A program made the translations under genes and the position numbers. From NCBI GenBank assembly GCA_949825065.1, contig OX463848.1:29331549-29395548 (forward strand): DNA of 64,000 nucleotides, written 5' to 3'. This document shows, in pieces, positions 43,540-55,059 of the stretch (its first letter is position 1; each line of letters starts with the position of its first letter). This stretch comes from Odontocerum albicorne (Eukaryota; Arthropoda; Insecta; Trichoptera; Odontoceridae). Below the pieces are notes generated by a model. It worked only from the letters and a program-made list of their open reading frames with translations. It was not told the origin of the DNA and made no database searches.

Positions 43540-44191
43540 TAGCATGACTCGCGAATCTCTAATTGAGCGTATGGAAATCATTTTGGCATCCGATAATGAT
43601 AACCAGACAATTAATCAAGCAGATATGCTTTTGCGCTATCTTACAGATGAAACATTTATTTATGGGTTGAGTTTATAGTTAGTCAAAATTTCCCGAACAT
43701 ACTCGTACGATTTTTTAAATAAAGTTCAGTTAAAATATGAACTCAGTGCAATTTATCCTCGCGATGATTTTGCCAATGCTGGTGGCGCTTTGTCTATTTT
43801 ACAACTTTTTTATAATACTGGTTTACTAGAACATTTTTCTCAGACTGTAAAGTTACTTAAACTCGTATGCACTATTCCAATGACTTCTGTTGAGAGTGAA
43901 AGGTGTTTCTCTACGTTAAAAAGGATAAAATCATTTTTGAGAAATCCGATGAGCCAGGACAGGACAGACTGAACGCTTTACTAGTATGTATCAATATAAA
44001 GCTACGAAAAAGAGCTAATTCAGTCTGTACCTGATTTCAACAGAAGGGTCATTGAGGTCTTCGCTAAACAAAAAGAGCAAAGAATAGAACTTCTTTATAA
44101 ATAAGTATGTAATTTTTTTTCTTTATATTATTTGATATTTGGATACCTACTCTGGTGAACCCCCAATTATTTTGTCCACCGGCCGCCACTG
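43540..44191 (+). mobile_element. hAT transposon remnant (zf-MYM/TTF-type group)
   Basis: The right terminus, complement cagtggcggccggtggacaa, starts with the CAGTGGCGG typical of this hAT group and abuts ggtacg. Upstream is the transposase C-terminus. The left terminus is missing or unrecognisable. Confidence 0.65.
43600..44104 (+). pseudogene. hAT transposase C-terminal fragment (ZMYM1-like)
   Basis: The best frame (43790-43972) reads LSILQLFYNTGLLEHFSQTV, then KLLKLVCTIPMTSVESERCF, then STLKRIKSFLRNPMSQDRTD. P-M-T-S-x-E-x-E-R-C-F-S-T-L-K-R-I-K-x-F-L-R-N is the hAT dimerisation-region signature of this group. The frame stops right after QDRTD, where complete relatives continue with R-L-N-A-L; the continuation is found in another frame (PDFNRRVIEVFAKQKEQRIE spread over two frames). 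The N-terminal zinc finger and catalytic residues are absent. Confidence 0.8.
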
Positions 44192-44599
44192 GGTACGAAC
44201 ATACACATATTAAATGGAAAATTCCAATTTATCGTCAAAACGTCAATGTTAATGTCAAACGTCAAACCTAACGCTAAATAATAATACCTAAGCCATTCGC
44301 TTCACTTAACCTATCGCAATCATCACATACTTGTGAAGATGGGTAAGTAAATTAAATGAGATATTTTAAGAGAGAAAGAGACCTCATTCATATACTATGT
44401 ATGTTATATTACAGCAATTTGTTATAATTGTTCTATTTTTTTATCAATACATACGAGTATATCATAGGTAAATGTGTATATCATATGTATACGAAAAAAT
44501 ATAGTTTACAAAGGGCTCAGTACTATCCGCGGTTTCATAAATTCACTCGGGTTCATAGAACACATCTTCCGCGGATAAGAAAGGACTACTGTAATCAGT

Positions 44600-46255
44600 A
44601 ATATCATATATTTACCAAAATAAACTTACTAGCGCACTCTAGCAATAATGTATTAGAAACAAATTCACTTTGACGAAGTGCTTATTCATTACTATTAGCC
44701 AGCATAGATGGCGTTAAATAAGTTGTAGTTAATTTTTATTATTAAATCTAGAAAAATATTTCTCTGTAATATTTGTATATTTGCTGTTTTTATGAAACCC
44801 TTTTAAGCTTATTATTTTAACAATAACTCATTTAGCTTGTATTAATAAATTAATAAATAACTTAGCTTATAATTTCTAACAATCCAAAAAGACAAGTAAT
44901 TTTGTGGAGCACTTATATTTTTTCTGTCAAATATTTGCCTTTATTTCTGAAATTTCCATATTTAAAAATAAAAGGCTTCGTCGTCTCAAATATTTATCAG
45001 CAATCCTCTTTCTACCTCCATCTCTCGAGGTTCTGTTCAGACGGAATAACTTAGTTGACATTGGAAATATACGAGTATACCATACATATGCCGAAGTGAT
45101 TAATGTAATAAGGGGGAAAAACAAAACAAATTATTGTTAAATATCGTTTAATTTATTTTTACCTTGCGACCTAAAAATTGTTCATTATTTTTTTATTTAA
45201 TTTAACAATAAAAATGAAGTTTTAAAAACATGAATTGATTGGAATATAATATCATATCTAGCGGGCATAAACGTTTTTCCAAGTTTAAATTCGGAGTATA
45301 TTAGCAATACCTCGGTTTTTAACTTCCCACGTTTTAAACTCAGTTAAAAAGTAAAATAAAACGATGCAAGGCTGGTTCATGGGTATTCTTTGTTCGGTCT
45401 TCTAACTTTAAAAAAATTGATTCTAAAAAACTAAGATCACACGTGTATTTATTTCACTCAATTTCATCAGAAAGAGAGAAATAACTGTGAAGAATTCAGC
45501 TATTGCTGTTCTCCAAATTTATTTGCATAGTGAAATATTTTCAAATTTTGAAAGTGGGTTAAGATAAACCTCCCAAATCTACTTTGAGTCTGAATATTTT
45601 GTTAAATTTACAACAATTTTTTTTATAAATTAGTAAAGCACAATGCAGGGCTTATATCTTTTCATAATACACCCTCATTTTTTTAACAAACTAGACATAT
45701 ATGTATTTATTTGATGCGACTAACTGGGCCAGCGGACTATTGGGATTATCCCAAGTGGGCGATGTACAAATGGGGCGAAATGTTCAGGAAATTACAAACA
45801 TAAATAGAAGTTTCATTTGATTGACCCTCACGGGCAGGAAAAAATCATGCAGACGCTACTGGCCATGTGATGTCATAATAAAACACACAACAGCGTAGAT
45901 AACAAAATTGTAATAAATTCAGCAAAATTACCTTATATCCAAAAAAGCTTGCCATTTTAAATCTTTATGATAAATGAATAAAGGGGTCGAGTACCCTTTC
46001 TATTATTGTTCACTTATTATAAATTATAACATTTGTAAGGAAAGTTATAAAGATTGACCTACGCAAATGGTCAAAGAGTAGAATGGGAGTACTGTAGACA
46101 CTGAAGAGCATCAAATAATATTTAAATTGTAATTAAATCAAATTTTAAACTAAGTACACTATTAGGTCATTTATTAAGATAACTATTAGCCTTATACCAA
46201 ATTTCCACTCACATTGTAAGTAAACGGCTAGAGTCATGTAAAACTTCACGACATG
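44600..46255. other. Unassigned AT-rich intronic sequence
   Basis: No gene was recognised. Overlapping frames at 44904-45140 are on both strands and have no family signature. Confidence 0.35.
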
Positions 46256-46257
46256 TC

Positions 46258-47055
46258 GCTTTTATTTATTTAACACTTTCATTGCAAATACAATCTGGTG
46301 GGCATATTACCAGGCGGCAATCTCTTCCAAACCAACCAGACACAAGTAAATGAAGCTAGTTACATGGTCGCAAAAACATTCAAATGACTATCCATCCCCA
46401 CGAAATCCATGAAATCCACAAACCCCATAAAGACGGACAATCACCCGAACATTCCCTTTCATATAAAGTGAGATATTATCAATCAAAGGAAAAGGAGGGA
46501 TGGTGGAGAGGAAAGAAAAAATCAGGAATGTAACACGTTATATTACTGATAAGACTAAAAATTATGAGTTTTTCCAGTCGCTTCTTAAAGCATGCCAAGG
46601 ACGAAGCAAGTCTAACATTGCTTTGTTACTGATTCGAGAGTCTCACTGCATGGACAGAAAAGGATGACGTAAAAAAAGAAGAGCGGTGAACTAGAAAGGC
46701 CAATAAACAATCTCTGTTTGAGTGTAGCGCTAGTCCGTGATCGGAAAGACGCCGAAAATTTTCGACTAGATAAGAGAGGGCGGCGTTACAGTTAAGAAAA
46801 TTATACAATGGAGATAGTGTGTGAATTTGGCGTATATTTCTCACGTTCAATCAGTTCAGTGCCTTCTGCTATAAAGTACTTTGATGTATGATCGTACTTT
46901 CTTAGGTTAAAAATAAATCTTAGAAAAAACATTTTGTGGACGCTGTAATTTGTCCAGCTGTTTGTTCCTTTGTAATACCCAAATAACAGACGTCCGCATA
47001 GTCCATCATTTATGTTCTGCAGAAATTTTTCTTGCATTATTTGATACATGTGCAC
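46258..47055 (-). mobile_element. CR1/Jockey-like LINE 3' end with tail shared with SINE-A
   Basis: The coding part (46626-47055, -) includes LRFIFNLRKYDH and YLVENFRRLSDHGLALHSNR, nearly the same as the copy at 8775-9190. It is followed by about 280 bp of 3' UTR that aligns with 32840-33090. The last ~70 bp (complement: tctggttggtttggaagaga, ttgccgcctggtaat, tgcaatgaaagtg) match the SINE-A tail. It ends about 250 bp before yellow exon 6 and is dead through frameshifts. Confidence 0.75.
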
Positions 47056-47305
47056 AATTTTATAGCTTGTAAATATTTTTTTAAACTTCCGTCAACACAG
47101 GTAACCTGTGAGAGCACTTTTCCAAGTTAAAATATGTCCTGAACCGATTGTGAAATTCCTTAATTCAATCGCATTTGGAATCATTCTTGATGATGTCTTG
47201 CGAAAAAAGCAAACAAGATTAGTTATAATGATGCAACAGGTAAATTATTTAATAACAGTCAAATTAAGAAAAATTAAATAAAACATTTTGTTAAACCTGT
47301 TTTAG

Positions 47306-47725
47306 GAACTTCCGGGCAGAAGGAGCTCTCAAGCTGCCGCTGAAGTCATCGACCGCAACGGAATCATGTTCTTCGGGCTAGCTTCACCAACAGCCTTAGC
47401 CTGCTGGGACACATCGACCAAATTCTCTCCAGCTAACATCGATATCGTAGCCACAAATGACGTAACTCTTCAGTTCGCAAGTGGAATGAAGGTTGTCACC
47501 AACCTAAAAGGAGGACAGGAGCTCTGGGTGGTGACATGTCGTTTCCAGAAGATCATGACAGGAACTATGACCAGCGAAGAAGTGAACTATCGCGTCATGG
47601 CAGCTAACGTCCAGGATTTGATCAAGGGAACTAAATGCAATCGCCCAAATGGTCAAGCTGCGCATCTCTCGAATCTAGTTTCAGGGACAATTTCGTCGAG
47701 TTATGGCGGTGCGAGTTATCATTAG
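47306..47725 (+). CDS. Yellow/MRJP-family protein, coding exon 6 of 6 (C-terminus)
   Basis: Residues 301-439 and the stop codon. The acceptor tgttttag|gaa continues phase 0 from exon 5, giving KEFI-ELPGRRSSQAAAEVID. The motifs RxSQ(A/S)xAxVID, NGIMFFGL, ACWDTSTKFSPANI and GGQELWVVTCRFQKIMTG match the last third of the family, including the conserved Cys-Trp. The tail after TKCNRP is short and Ser/Gly-rich. Total length (439) is normal. No AATAAA lies close downstream; the nearest I see is at 48625-48630, so the 3' UTR end is unresolved. The preceding intron (8,933 bp) contains the RTE insertion, the 138-bp array and the Tigger/hAT nest. Confidence 0.94.
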   Translation, partial: ELPGRRSSQAAAEVIDRNGIMFFGLASPTALACWDTSTKFSPANIDIVATNDVTLQFASGMKVVTNLKGGQELWVVTCRFQKIMTGTMTSEEVNYRVMAANVQDLIKGTKCNRPNGQAAHLSNLVSGTISSSYGGASYH

Positions 47726-47729
47726 AACT

Positions 47730-49315
47730 TTATAAGCTCTCTGCAGCAGCTTTTGATCCATGATGCTCAATAGCATTCAGACTAATAATAGTGATATATT
47801 TTACTAGTGTTCAGACTTTTTTGTGTTTTGTGTTTTAAAGTTATGCTCTAATTCTTTTTTTTGAGTTATGACACAAAAAATATACGGTAACCATTCAAAA
47901 AGCTGCCAGTTAGGCGGCACCATTGCTTGCATGGTCCCAGTCTCCCACGGTGCATGTACAAGTACTTCATCGAACAGCGTGAGTAACGCATTAAGTGAGA
48001 AATTAACAGTTTCTTACCACTGACACCTCAACAGAGAGGTGAAATCGCGAGACTTGATATTATTACTTGGAAATTAACAAATCCTGGCGGTATTCTGACC
48101 GATTTTATTTGGAGGTTACACCAGGATTTCTACGTTCATTTGTGCTTGAAACAATTTTTACAACACTTCACAAGTTTAACATAGATAATTGCCGCGGTGC
48201 TTTAGAATTATTTATTTCAGCCACTTGACTTGCAAATATGCATGCCCTGTCTGGAACAGACACTGGAGTAAACACTGTTGCTTAGTTACGAGATGCCTCT
48301 AACCAACTCCTATAAAAATTATCCATATTTTGTCTAAAATCACTCAAACACTAAAAGCTTTTATAAAAGAAAAATAAGTAAAACTTTTGTACTTATGATA
48401 AGAGCAAGTTAAGAAAAAAGAATATCGCTAAGTGTATCTCATAAATGGTAACGATTTGGTATATAATGTAGACTCTACGTCATCCATACAAGTGCCTAAA
48501 TGTTAACATTGCGATATGAAAATAGCACTCTGGTATCTAATGTCTCGTCATTTTTTTTAAATTGGCATAATTGTATGACTTTTACCCCATTCATAGTTGT
48601 AAAATAAGGGAATATCACTTACCCAATAAATACGCTAAAGGGAAGGACAAAAATGAGCAAAAAATTATTTATCATGCATACTTATATTAATCAATAAAAA
48701 TTTATACTACTATTTTATTCTTAAATTTTAAATAACTAGACAACCGATTGAGATTTTTGTCGCTGATAAAATATTTCTTCCCTCCTGTCAAATGTAATCG
48801 ATAGTAATATGTGTATGTTATTTTGCCCGAGTGGAATTGATATATTTATTATTTCAATCGATCTCCCAGATATCGTTTTATTTTTAATACATTTAGATAT
48901 GTATGCATATGTACAAAATGAAGATCGTCAAACATTTTTAAAATAAAAATGTTAGATGACGACGAGTTTTATGTTATATCAGAATTTTATTTATTTACAA
49001 AATAAAATACTCAAATTTATTCCTTTTTACAACTCAAACGTTCACTCATCTCAAAATATACGATAAAAACCAATTCGCGTGAATTATGTGTATAATCTTT
49101 GGCGCAAATACGATAGCAATGTGGCGAAGACAGTGCTTAGAGACAGAGCCGAGATAAGGGTGGGGCAACCGGGGCACTGTCCCCAAGCGCTATATCTGAA
49201 AGGCACTAAAATCGAGCAACAAAAGGAAATGTAGCATAAAATAAATATACAAAAATAGATCTAGTGTTAAACAAGACAGATTGTCAGATATGGTTTTTTA
49301 TCTATACGGATTTGT
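47730..49315. other. Yellow 3' UTR (extent unknown) and intergenic sequence
   Basis: The 3' UTR begins after the stop at 47725. A poly-A signal candidate AATAAA is at 48625-48630, but the true end is unknown. The less AT-rich block at 47900-48060 has no recognisable product. Confidence 0.4.
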
Positions 49316-49317
49316 CA

Positions 49318-49400
49318 ATAATAGTGGATTCGAGTCCCGACTTAGAGTGCTCTTGAGAAAGGTTTGCTCTCTAAACGTCGCTATATAATCTTTTATTATT
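49318..49400 (+). mobile_element. SINE-C fragment
   Basis: The B-box-like tggattcgagtcccgactta is followed by gagtgctcttgagaaagg, tttgctctctaaac and gtcgctatataat. The order is the same at 61345-61430 and 34205-34300. Confidence 0.6.
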
Positions 49401-49404
49401 TTTA

Positions 49405-50940
49405 TGAGAATTTTATGTACAAAAAATCTATTTTGATAAACAAAATTCGAAGAATTTCATTTTATATGTTCATTTTCATGTGGTAATTTCACTTTTATAA
49501 AACAGGATGAGGGTAAATTTTTTAAAAAGTAAAAAAAACGTCCGTTTAATAAAAGGGAAAATATTAAAGCAGTTTTATCCATTCCCGAGAGTGTTTAGAA
49601 AACTTTGTCATCTTATTGTGGGGATGCGTTTTCGAATGGGTGTCCCAGCCCCAAAATACCTCGTCTCATGTCTACTTAAAACACCGACAGTCAGAAGAGG
49701 AAGGAGAAATCCTCTTGGGCCATGGGGGTGTAATATGGAAGAGACGCTCAGGAGAAACCAGATTGATCATGATACAATTCTAGACCGTTAGTGGACGAAA
49801 TCACAAATTAGAAATATGAATGCATTCGACCTCTATAATATTGTGGTTAAATCACCAGGATGTTCCCAATTTGTACCCTGTTTTACTCACTAAAACAAGG
49901 TCCAATTGCAAAAAGGCTTTAAGAAATTTCCACAAATGTCATATTTTTCATAGTAACTTTTAGCCACTTAATTGCATGAATTATTATTATTCCTACTTAG
50001 TTTGCATAAATATCTTAAATTAAGGTATTTTTTGTTGGACCAAAACTGCCACCTTTCATGCGTACTTAGAAAACTAGTGTGAGAATACAGTAAATTGGAC
50101 TAATGCATGCAAAAATACGTATTTTGGAATCCTCTAAAATTTGTTTAAATGAGCTTATATGGAATGTAAAGTTTTTAAAGCTATATTTAAGTATTAAATT
50201 TGGGCAGTTAAATAATTTTACAAAGAAAATATAAAGATTTTTTTGTGTTTTACTTCAAATAAATTAAATGTTTTTTCAGCATTTTTTATTGAATTCCCAG
50301 TGTGATTTTTTTTTAATTATTGATTTTTTTTAAATAGATTTAATATAAGGTTTGTTTTGTTTTACTGTCAAATTTTTGTAATGACAAAATAAAATATAAT
50401 TGGATTTTTTTTTTTTATTTATAATAAATTTTCTTTCCATTTATTTTGAAACCAGAAAAAGTTTTTTACTCACGTGGGGTCTAAATGAACGATTTAAAAA
50501 TCAAATGAAACATTCAAAATATTCGTTCAAATTTTTCAAAAAGGATTTTAAATAACACGTGATACTTTAAAAATATGATTGCAAACTACAATTGTATTTA
50601 ATTCTCAATATATTGAACGTCTCCAACTGTAATGAGATGTTACATTCCTTTGAGATCAAGCGCTGACTTTGCAATGTGCATAATACTATTATACCTGGCA
50701 ACCAACGTCAAATAGTAGTTAATAAGTCGCCGGTCTTCAATATAGTTAGTAGTAAAGGATTCATTTCGTAATATTACCGACACGTACGACGACTATATAC
50801 GTAACTTACGTGTCTACTCTAATTGTTCTAAGCCCCTGAGGTATCAAAAAATAAGGTAAAATCCAATATTATCATCTGGTCACTCTTTCCAACATATCAG
50901 CATCACAAATCTGAATAAATTGAGGAATACCATTCTAATA
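49405..50940. other. Unassigned AT-rich sequence
   Basis: No gene was recognised. A 94-codon frame at 49507-49791 (Arg/Lys-rich, MRFRMGVPAPKYLVSCLL) has no signature I can name and no splice context. Confidence 0.35.
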
Positions 50941-50944
50941 TATT

Positions 50945-51090
50945 GACAATACGTGACCCAGTTGATAAAATGCATGTCTTCCAACCCAGGGTTACAGGTC
51001 CAATTCCCGTCTTTATAAAAAAGGGTTCCAGTCTAGCTTTGATTTTCAGCTTGTTTAAAACCTTTCTGATTGGTTGGTCAATGAGTGCTC
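50945..51090 (+). mobile_element. SINE-A copy, tail truncated
   Basis: The head acgtgacccagttgataaaa, eroded B box caggtccaattcccgtcttt, body gggttccagtctagcttt and the start of the tail (ctttctgattggttggtca) are present. The end is lost. Confidence 0.65.
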
Positions 51091-51317
51091 CAGGTTGTGT
51101 TGGTTAAGACAAGTTGAGAAACGATCCTCTATAGCAACAGGATATTTTCGTACCTACCTACCACAAATTGCCTTACAAAGTCATCTTCGATGGCACCAAT
51201 AACTATAACCCTATTTCACAACTTTATACTGTGCCTTATGTTGTACTCATCACGGGTATTGAACATTCATTAATAAATGTATTCAATCCTTGTAGAATAA
51301 ACAAATAGCTAGTTTAT

Positions 51318-51356
51318 TACGATGCGGCAATCTCTTCCATCCAACTAAAAAAAAGA
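51318..51356 (-). mobile_element. SINE-A tail scrap
   Basis: The + strand gatgcggcaatctcttccat, followed by ccaactaaaaa, is the complement of the SINE-A tail. Nothing of the head remains. Confidence 0.45.
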
Positions 51357-51527
51357 GTAACGCATATTACCAATTGATGGGACAAAGATAATGTTATCTT
51401 CAAAAAGAACAAAAAAACTTCAATATACTTAAATCGTTAAAAACAAATGACAAAAATAAAATAGTTGCAAATATCAACAAAGACTAGGAAATTAAATTGA
51501 AGATGGGGAGTTATTAATAAACATATT

Positions 51528-51750
51528 TTGTTATTGTATTATATTCAACTTTTGTTGTAAACAGTACAACCTGGCGGGGTAATTGCCTTGTGGCAATATC
51601 TTCCGACCGACCAGAAAGATGTTTGACAGGTCTTAAGTGAAAATCAGACTGGAATCCTTTTTTGAAAAAAAACTAGATCCCAACGGGAATCGAACCCGCA
51701 ACTTCTGGATTGGGAGACAAGCGTCTTACCAACTAGGCCACGGAGGTCAT
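51528..51750 (-). mobile_element. SINE-A, full-length copy
   Basis: On the - strand the head is gacctccgtggcctagttgg, then tgcgggttcgattcccgttg (B box) and ttttcacttaagacctg. The tail is ggtcggtcggaagatattgc, and the end is gtttacaacaaaagttgaat. This is one of the best preserved copies. Confidence 0.82.
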
Positions 51751-51754
51751 CGTC

Positions 51755-52495
51755 GTAAGTCGCCATTGAATAATTATTTAATATTTATAAGTCGTAGTTT
51801 GAAGCAAGCCAATAACGTTGAGAGTCTTACAGCATTTTAAATATGTTAAAGTATTTTCTTTTTAGAAATAACATTGTCACCTTGCATCCAACAATTCACA
51901 TGAACTCTTCTCTGGTAAGTTCTAAAAGATTGCAGTGTAGAACTAAACTTGCTTTTTGTTTACTTTACAATAAAGAGTAAATAAGTTGATACTCAAATTG
52001 AGTATGTGGATGCCCTTAAATGTAGGGCATGTCCTTAACCTGAACAACTGATAATGTTAACAGTTTTAATTTCAATCCAAACATCTACAAATCTGATAAT
52101 ATCAATAGTTCAACATTGTTTTAAGTGCTTGGAATCTTCTTATCTCTTAAAACAAGAATCGAGTTTCATCAATCAATTTGTCACAAACTAATTCTTCAAG
52201 ATATGAAAAACATGGTTTTTAGTTATTGTATAATAGTGATCGCATTGTAGTTTCAACATTGAAGTCACGAAAATACTTATAAATCAAAGTGACTCAATTT
52301 CAGAGTATTTAATCATAAAAATGACGCAAGAATGTCAAATTCACTTGTTATCTATCTAAGCAGCTGTTTACTTAGATTTTAATCAAACAGTTTTTACTCA
52401 GATAAAAGAAATATCTAATGTTACAGCCACAATCACCACCATACAGTGAATCTTTTCCTTTTATTTTATTAAATCTTTATTACACTGACTAATAT
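51755..52495. other. Unassigned intergenic sequence
   Basis: AT-rich, nothing recognised. Confidence 0.35.
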
Positions 52496-52499
52496 TAAA

Positions 52500-53485
52500 T
52501 GCAGCTATTATTGTAAAAAAATATATGAGTTTGCATTGGGGGATTCGGAAAGACACAAGTATTTCGTAATTCAAATTCAAGATGTACATGACTATCTAAA
52601 TAATGCACTTTTTGTAGCACTAACTTGCGCCATCTTTTGGGAAGCTTGAAAATTCCATCCTCCCAAAACTTTTCTAGCAGATGATTATTGCAAGTGTCCA
52701 GGGAAGTAAAGATATTCACGTTAAGGTTAATTATGTAGGGGTAATTGGTTCAATTGCTAACAGTATTTCTCCGAATCGGGCGTCTAGTTATATGAGTATA
52801 GTAGACGATTCTCTTTCACTCCCTCTAGATACACCATATCACATTTTTTCGAATGAAGACCAACTTTTGGAGTGGTTAAAGGTAGTTGACATTGCTGGTC
52901 CTACGATCTCCATAAATGAACGGAGACTGAATCCATTACAGTTTTTCGCTCAAATCGTGTTTTACACAAAAATCTAAACGTAGCACCTAACCAAGCTTCA
53001 CCAAATGCTCGTATATTGCGGTTTTTAATATTTTCAATATCTCAGCAATCTTTCGTGTCATAGAACGCTGGTTATTCTCGACCGAAGCCTTGATTTAGTT
53101 GTCCTTAGTGGTAATCGGCCTTCCAGAGTGGACACCATCTTCGAGTGTCGTTTCACCATTACGGAATTTCTAGATCTGGCATACCCTTTCGTTTATTGCA
53201 TCGTCATCATACACTGCACATATTTATTTTTTGTTTTTGTCGCAATAATTCCTTATACGGTATTAAAGAAACATCAAGTATCGATAAAACCAACTAAAAC
53301 CAACCTTATTTGGTTTTATCTTCAAAATTATGTTAAAAAAGGCTTTAACCATTTGGGTAAACAATCGCCGTAAAAATGCGCTTAACATAATAATTCACAT
53401 TCAGCATATTCGAAATGAAGCAAGCATCGAAAACTTTGCCCAAATGACAGATATTCAAGAAATAAGAAACTAAATTCCGGATTAT
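52500..53485 (-). mobile_element. Mori-like mariner, middle replaced by foreign sequence
   Basis: On the - strand the N-terminal part (about 52945-53160) reads NGETTLEDG-like, then RPITTKD and HLVKLGWVLRLDFCVKHDLS. The C-terminal part (about 52560-52700) reads LEKFWEDGIFKLPKRWRKLV. A decayed 5' terminal repeat lies near 53478 (complement gggataatccggaatttag). Between about 52705 and 52943, where the catalytic core should be, lies about 240 bp that does not look like mariner. Inactive. Confidence 0.65.
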
Positions 53486-53489
53486 CCCA

Positions 53490-54235
53490 GTGTTATGTTA
53501 TCGAAATATAATAATTCCTTTAAATAATTTCCAAAAAAAATACTTCTTTTTATAAATATTTTCTAGATGTTAAGAAAAATTAACAATTAAAATCTCTTCA
53601 TCAATTAAGGATTATGAATTGAACTTTGATTGAATCTAGTTTTTAATCAATCATATTTTAATGTACAAAACTTAAAATGTTTTCAAGAACATGTTATCAT
53701 TCAATCAAATTTACTTTTAGATGGATGAAAATAATTATATTCGTCTACATTAAATTAAAGTTATAATAAAAAAATGGTAAATATAATAAGAATTATAAAT
53801 TGATATTTAAAATTATATTTATAAAAAACAAAATACAATTGACAATTTACTCTTAATAGGAAACAACGTGGAAATTTTAATTTAGAGTTTCGTTCTTTAT
53901 TTAATAGAATAATTTACAGTGGGCGCATTCAAATAGCTCTGTGGGTCAATTTGCATCCGCGGTCATAGTATTGAGAGCACCTGCTATAAACTTTACACTG
54001 GAATAAATAAAGACTTTTAAGATTATTCTATTTTAAAGATGGTACGCATAAACGCAGCTGCCCTTATCTAAAGCCCGTAATTAGCGATATTTATTTATTT
54101 AAGAAATAATACAAATCTTTAAAAATTAGCAAGATAAAAGGAATGCAAATATATATGATATAAGTCGATTTCAATACGCTTGCTGTAATAAAACTAAAAG
54201 AGAGGATAAAATCTGCATAAGGCACACTTCCGTAT
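53490..54235. other. Unassigned AT-rich sequence
   Basis: No recognisable gene or element. Confidence 0.35.
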
Positions 54236-54239
54236 TTGA

Positions 54240-54385
54240 ATCTGGGCATTGAACCCACAACCCAAGTTTAATACCTTAAGGCCTTTTAACCCTCTTTATG
54301 ATTGGCTGGAAGAGATTGACACGTGGAAATAAGTCAGATAGGTTGTACTGTATTACAATGAAAGTAACACAATATAATACAATGG
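54240..54385 (+). mobile_element. SINE-A 3' part, internally deleted
   Basis: A head remnant (gggcattgaacccacaacc, apparently inverted) precedes the body taaggccttttaacc, the tail gattggctggaagagattga and the end ggttgtactgtattacaatg. Confidence 0.55.
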
Positions 54386-54550
54386 TTTTTAGTTGGTATC
54401 TCATTGACGCCAAGTTCAATGCAAATATGTCCGGCTTAACGGTTAACCCATCTTCTAAATGCAGGCCCGATTTATAAAGCTCGTCTGCATGTAGTTATGG
54501 TTCCGGAATAAAAACATACATAGTATGTTGATCATCAGTCAGTGTGTGAG

Positions 54551-54885
54551 CTATCGTTTGCCCAAATTTTCCATTAAAATAAGATGGACAGTAGATTTAG
54601 GAATTCCAGTGAGCTCCTCAATGAGCCTAGTAGATGCACAACCATCATTTCGAAGTATTTCAGTCACTTTTTGAACAATTTCTTCAATTTGAACTATCAA
54701 TGATGGTCTAGGCCGTGGATCATGTTCAATGCTCTCTCTACGATCATTAAATCTTGCATACCACTTAAAAACGTTCTTACGACTCATTGCTTCACTACCA
54801 TAAACAGTTTGAATCATTCAAAAAGTTTCTGTGGCACTTTTACCCAATTTAAAACAAAACTTAATGTTGGCACATTGCTTCATTC
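54551..54885 (-). pseudogene. Mariner-like transposase, N-terminal HTH fragment
   Basis: On the - strand: KFCFKLGKSATETF, an in-frame TGA, then MIQTVYGSEAMSRKNVFKWY, ARFNDRRESIEHDPRPRPSL and IEEIVQKVTEILRNDGCAST, then PKSTVHLILMENLGKR. F-x-K-L-G-K-S-A-T-E-T-F and the A-M-S-R-x-x-x-F-x-W-x-x-R-F pattern are the paired helix-turn-helix DNA-binding region of a mariner subgroup common in arthropods. The catalytic domain is absent. It is a different lineage from the element at 57134. Confidence 0.75.
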
Positions 54886-55059
54886 ACTATTAATTGTTAC
54901 GTCACTACGAACGAAACAACAATACCAGCGCTTTAAAACTTTTACGAAAGATAGTCGGAATGTGTCGCTAGTTAACACATTTATTCATCCACAGATACAC
55001 GAAATATTTATTCATACACAGATACAGGTGGTTACACGAAAATAAAATTTGTCACCTTT

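Larger units (their letters stand above)
43460..44591. mobile_element. Tigger-like element apparently containing a hAT insertion
   Basis: The left end agtccccccctttcccgcgg is followed by gttactcgcggtcaatgg. The right end, read as complement, is cagtagtcctttcttatccg then cggaagatg. The pair resembles the ends of Tigger-type (pogo superfamily) elements. Just beyond the hAT right end, tattaaatggaaaattcca looks like Tigger subterminal sequence. No Tigger transposase is left. The left CAGT is eroded, so exact ends are uncertain. Confidence 0.5.

Noticed and set aside
47306..47725. Last yellow exon as a separate single-exon gene starting at the ATG at 47366
   Set aside because: The open frame extends upstream to an acceptor at 47304-47305 in the correct phase and encodes a family motif (RRSSQAAAEVID), so it is the terminal exon.
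49507..49791. 94-codon Arg/Lys-rich frame
   Set aside because: No recognised domain and no gene structure around it.
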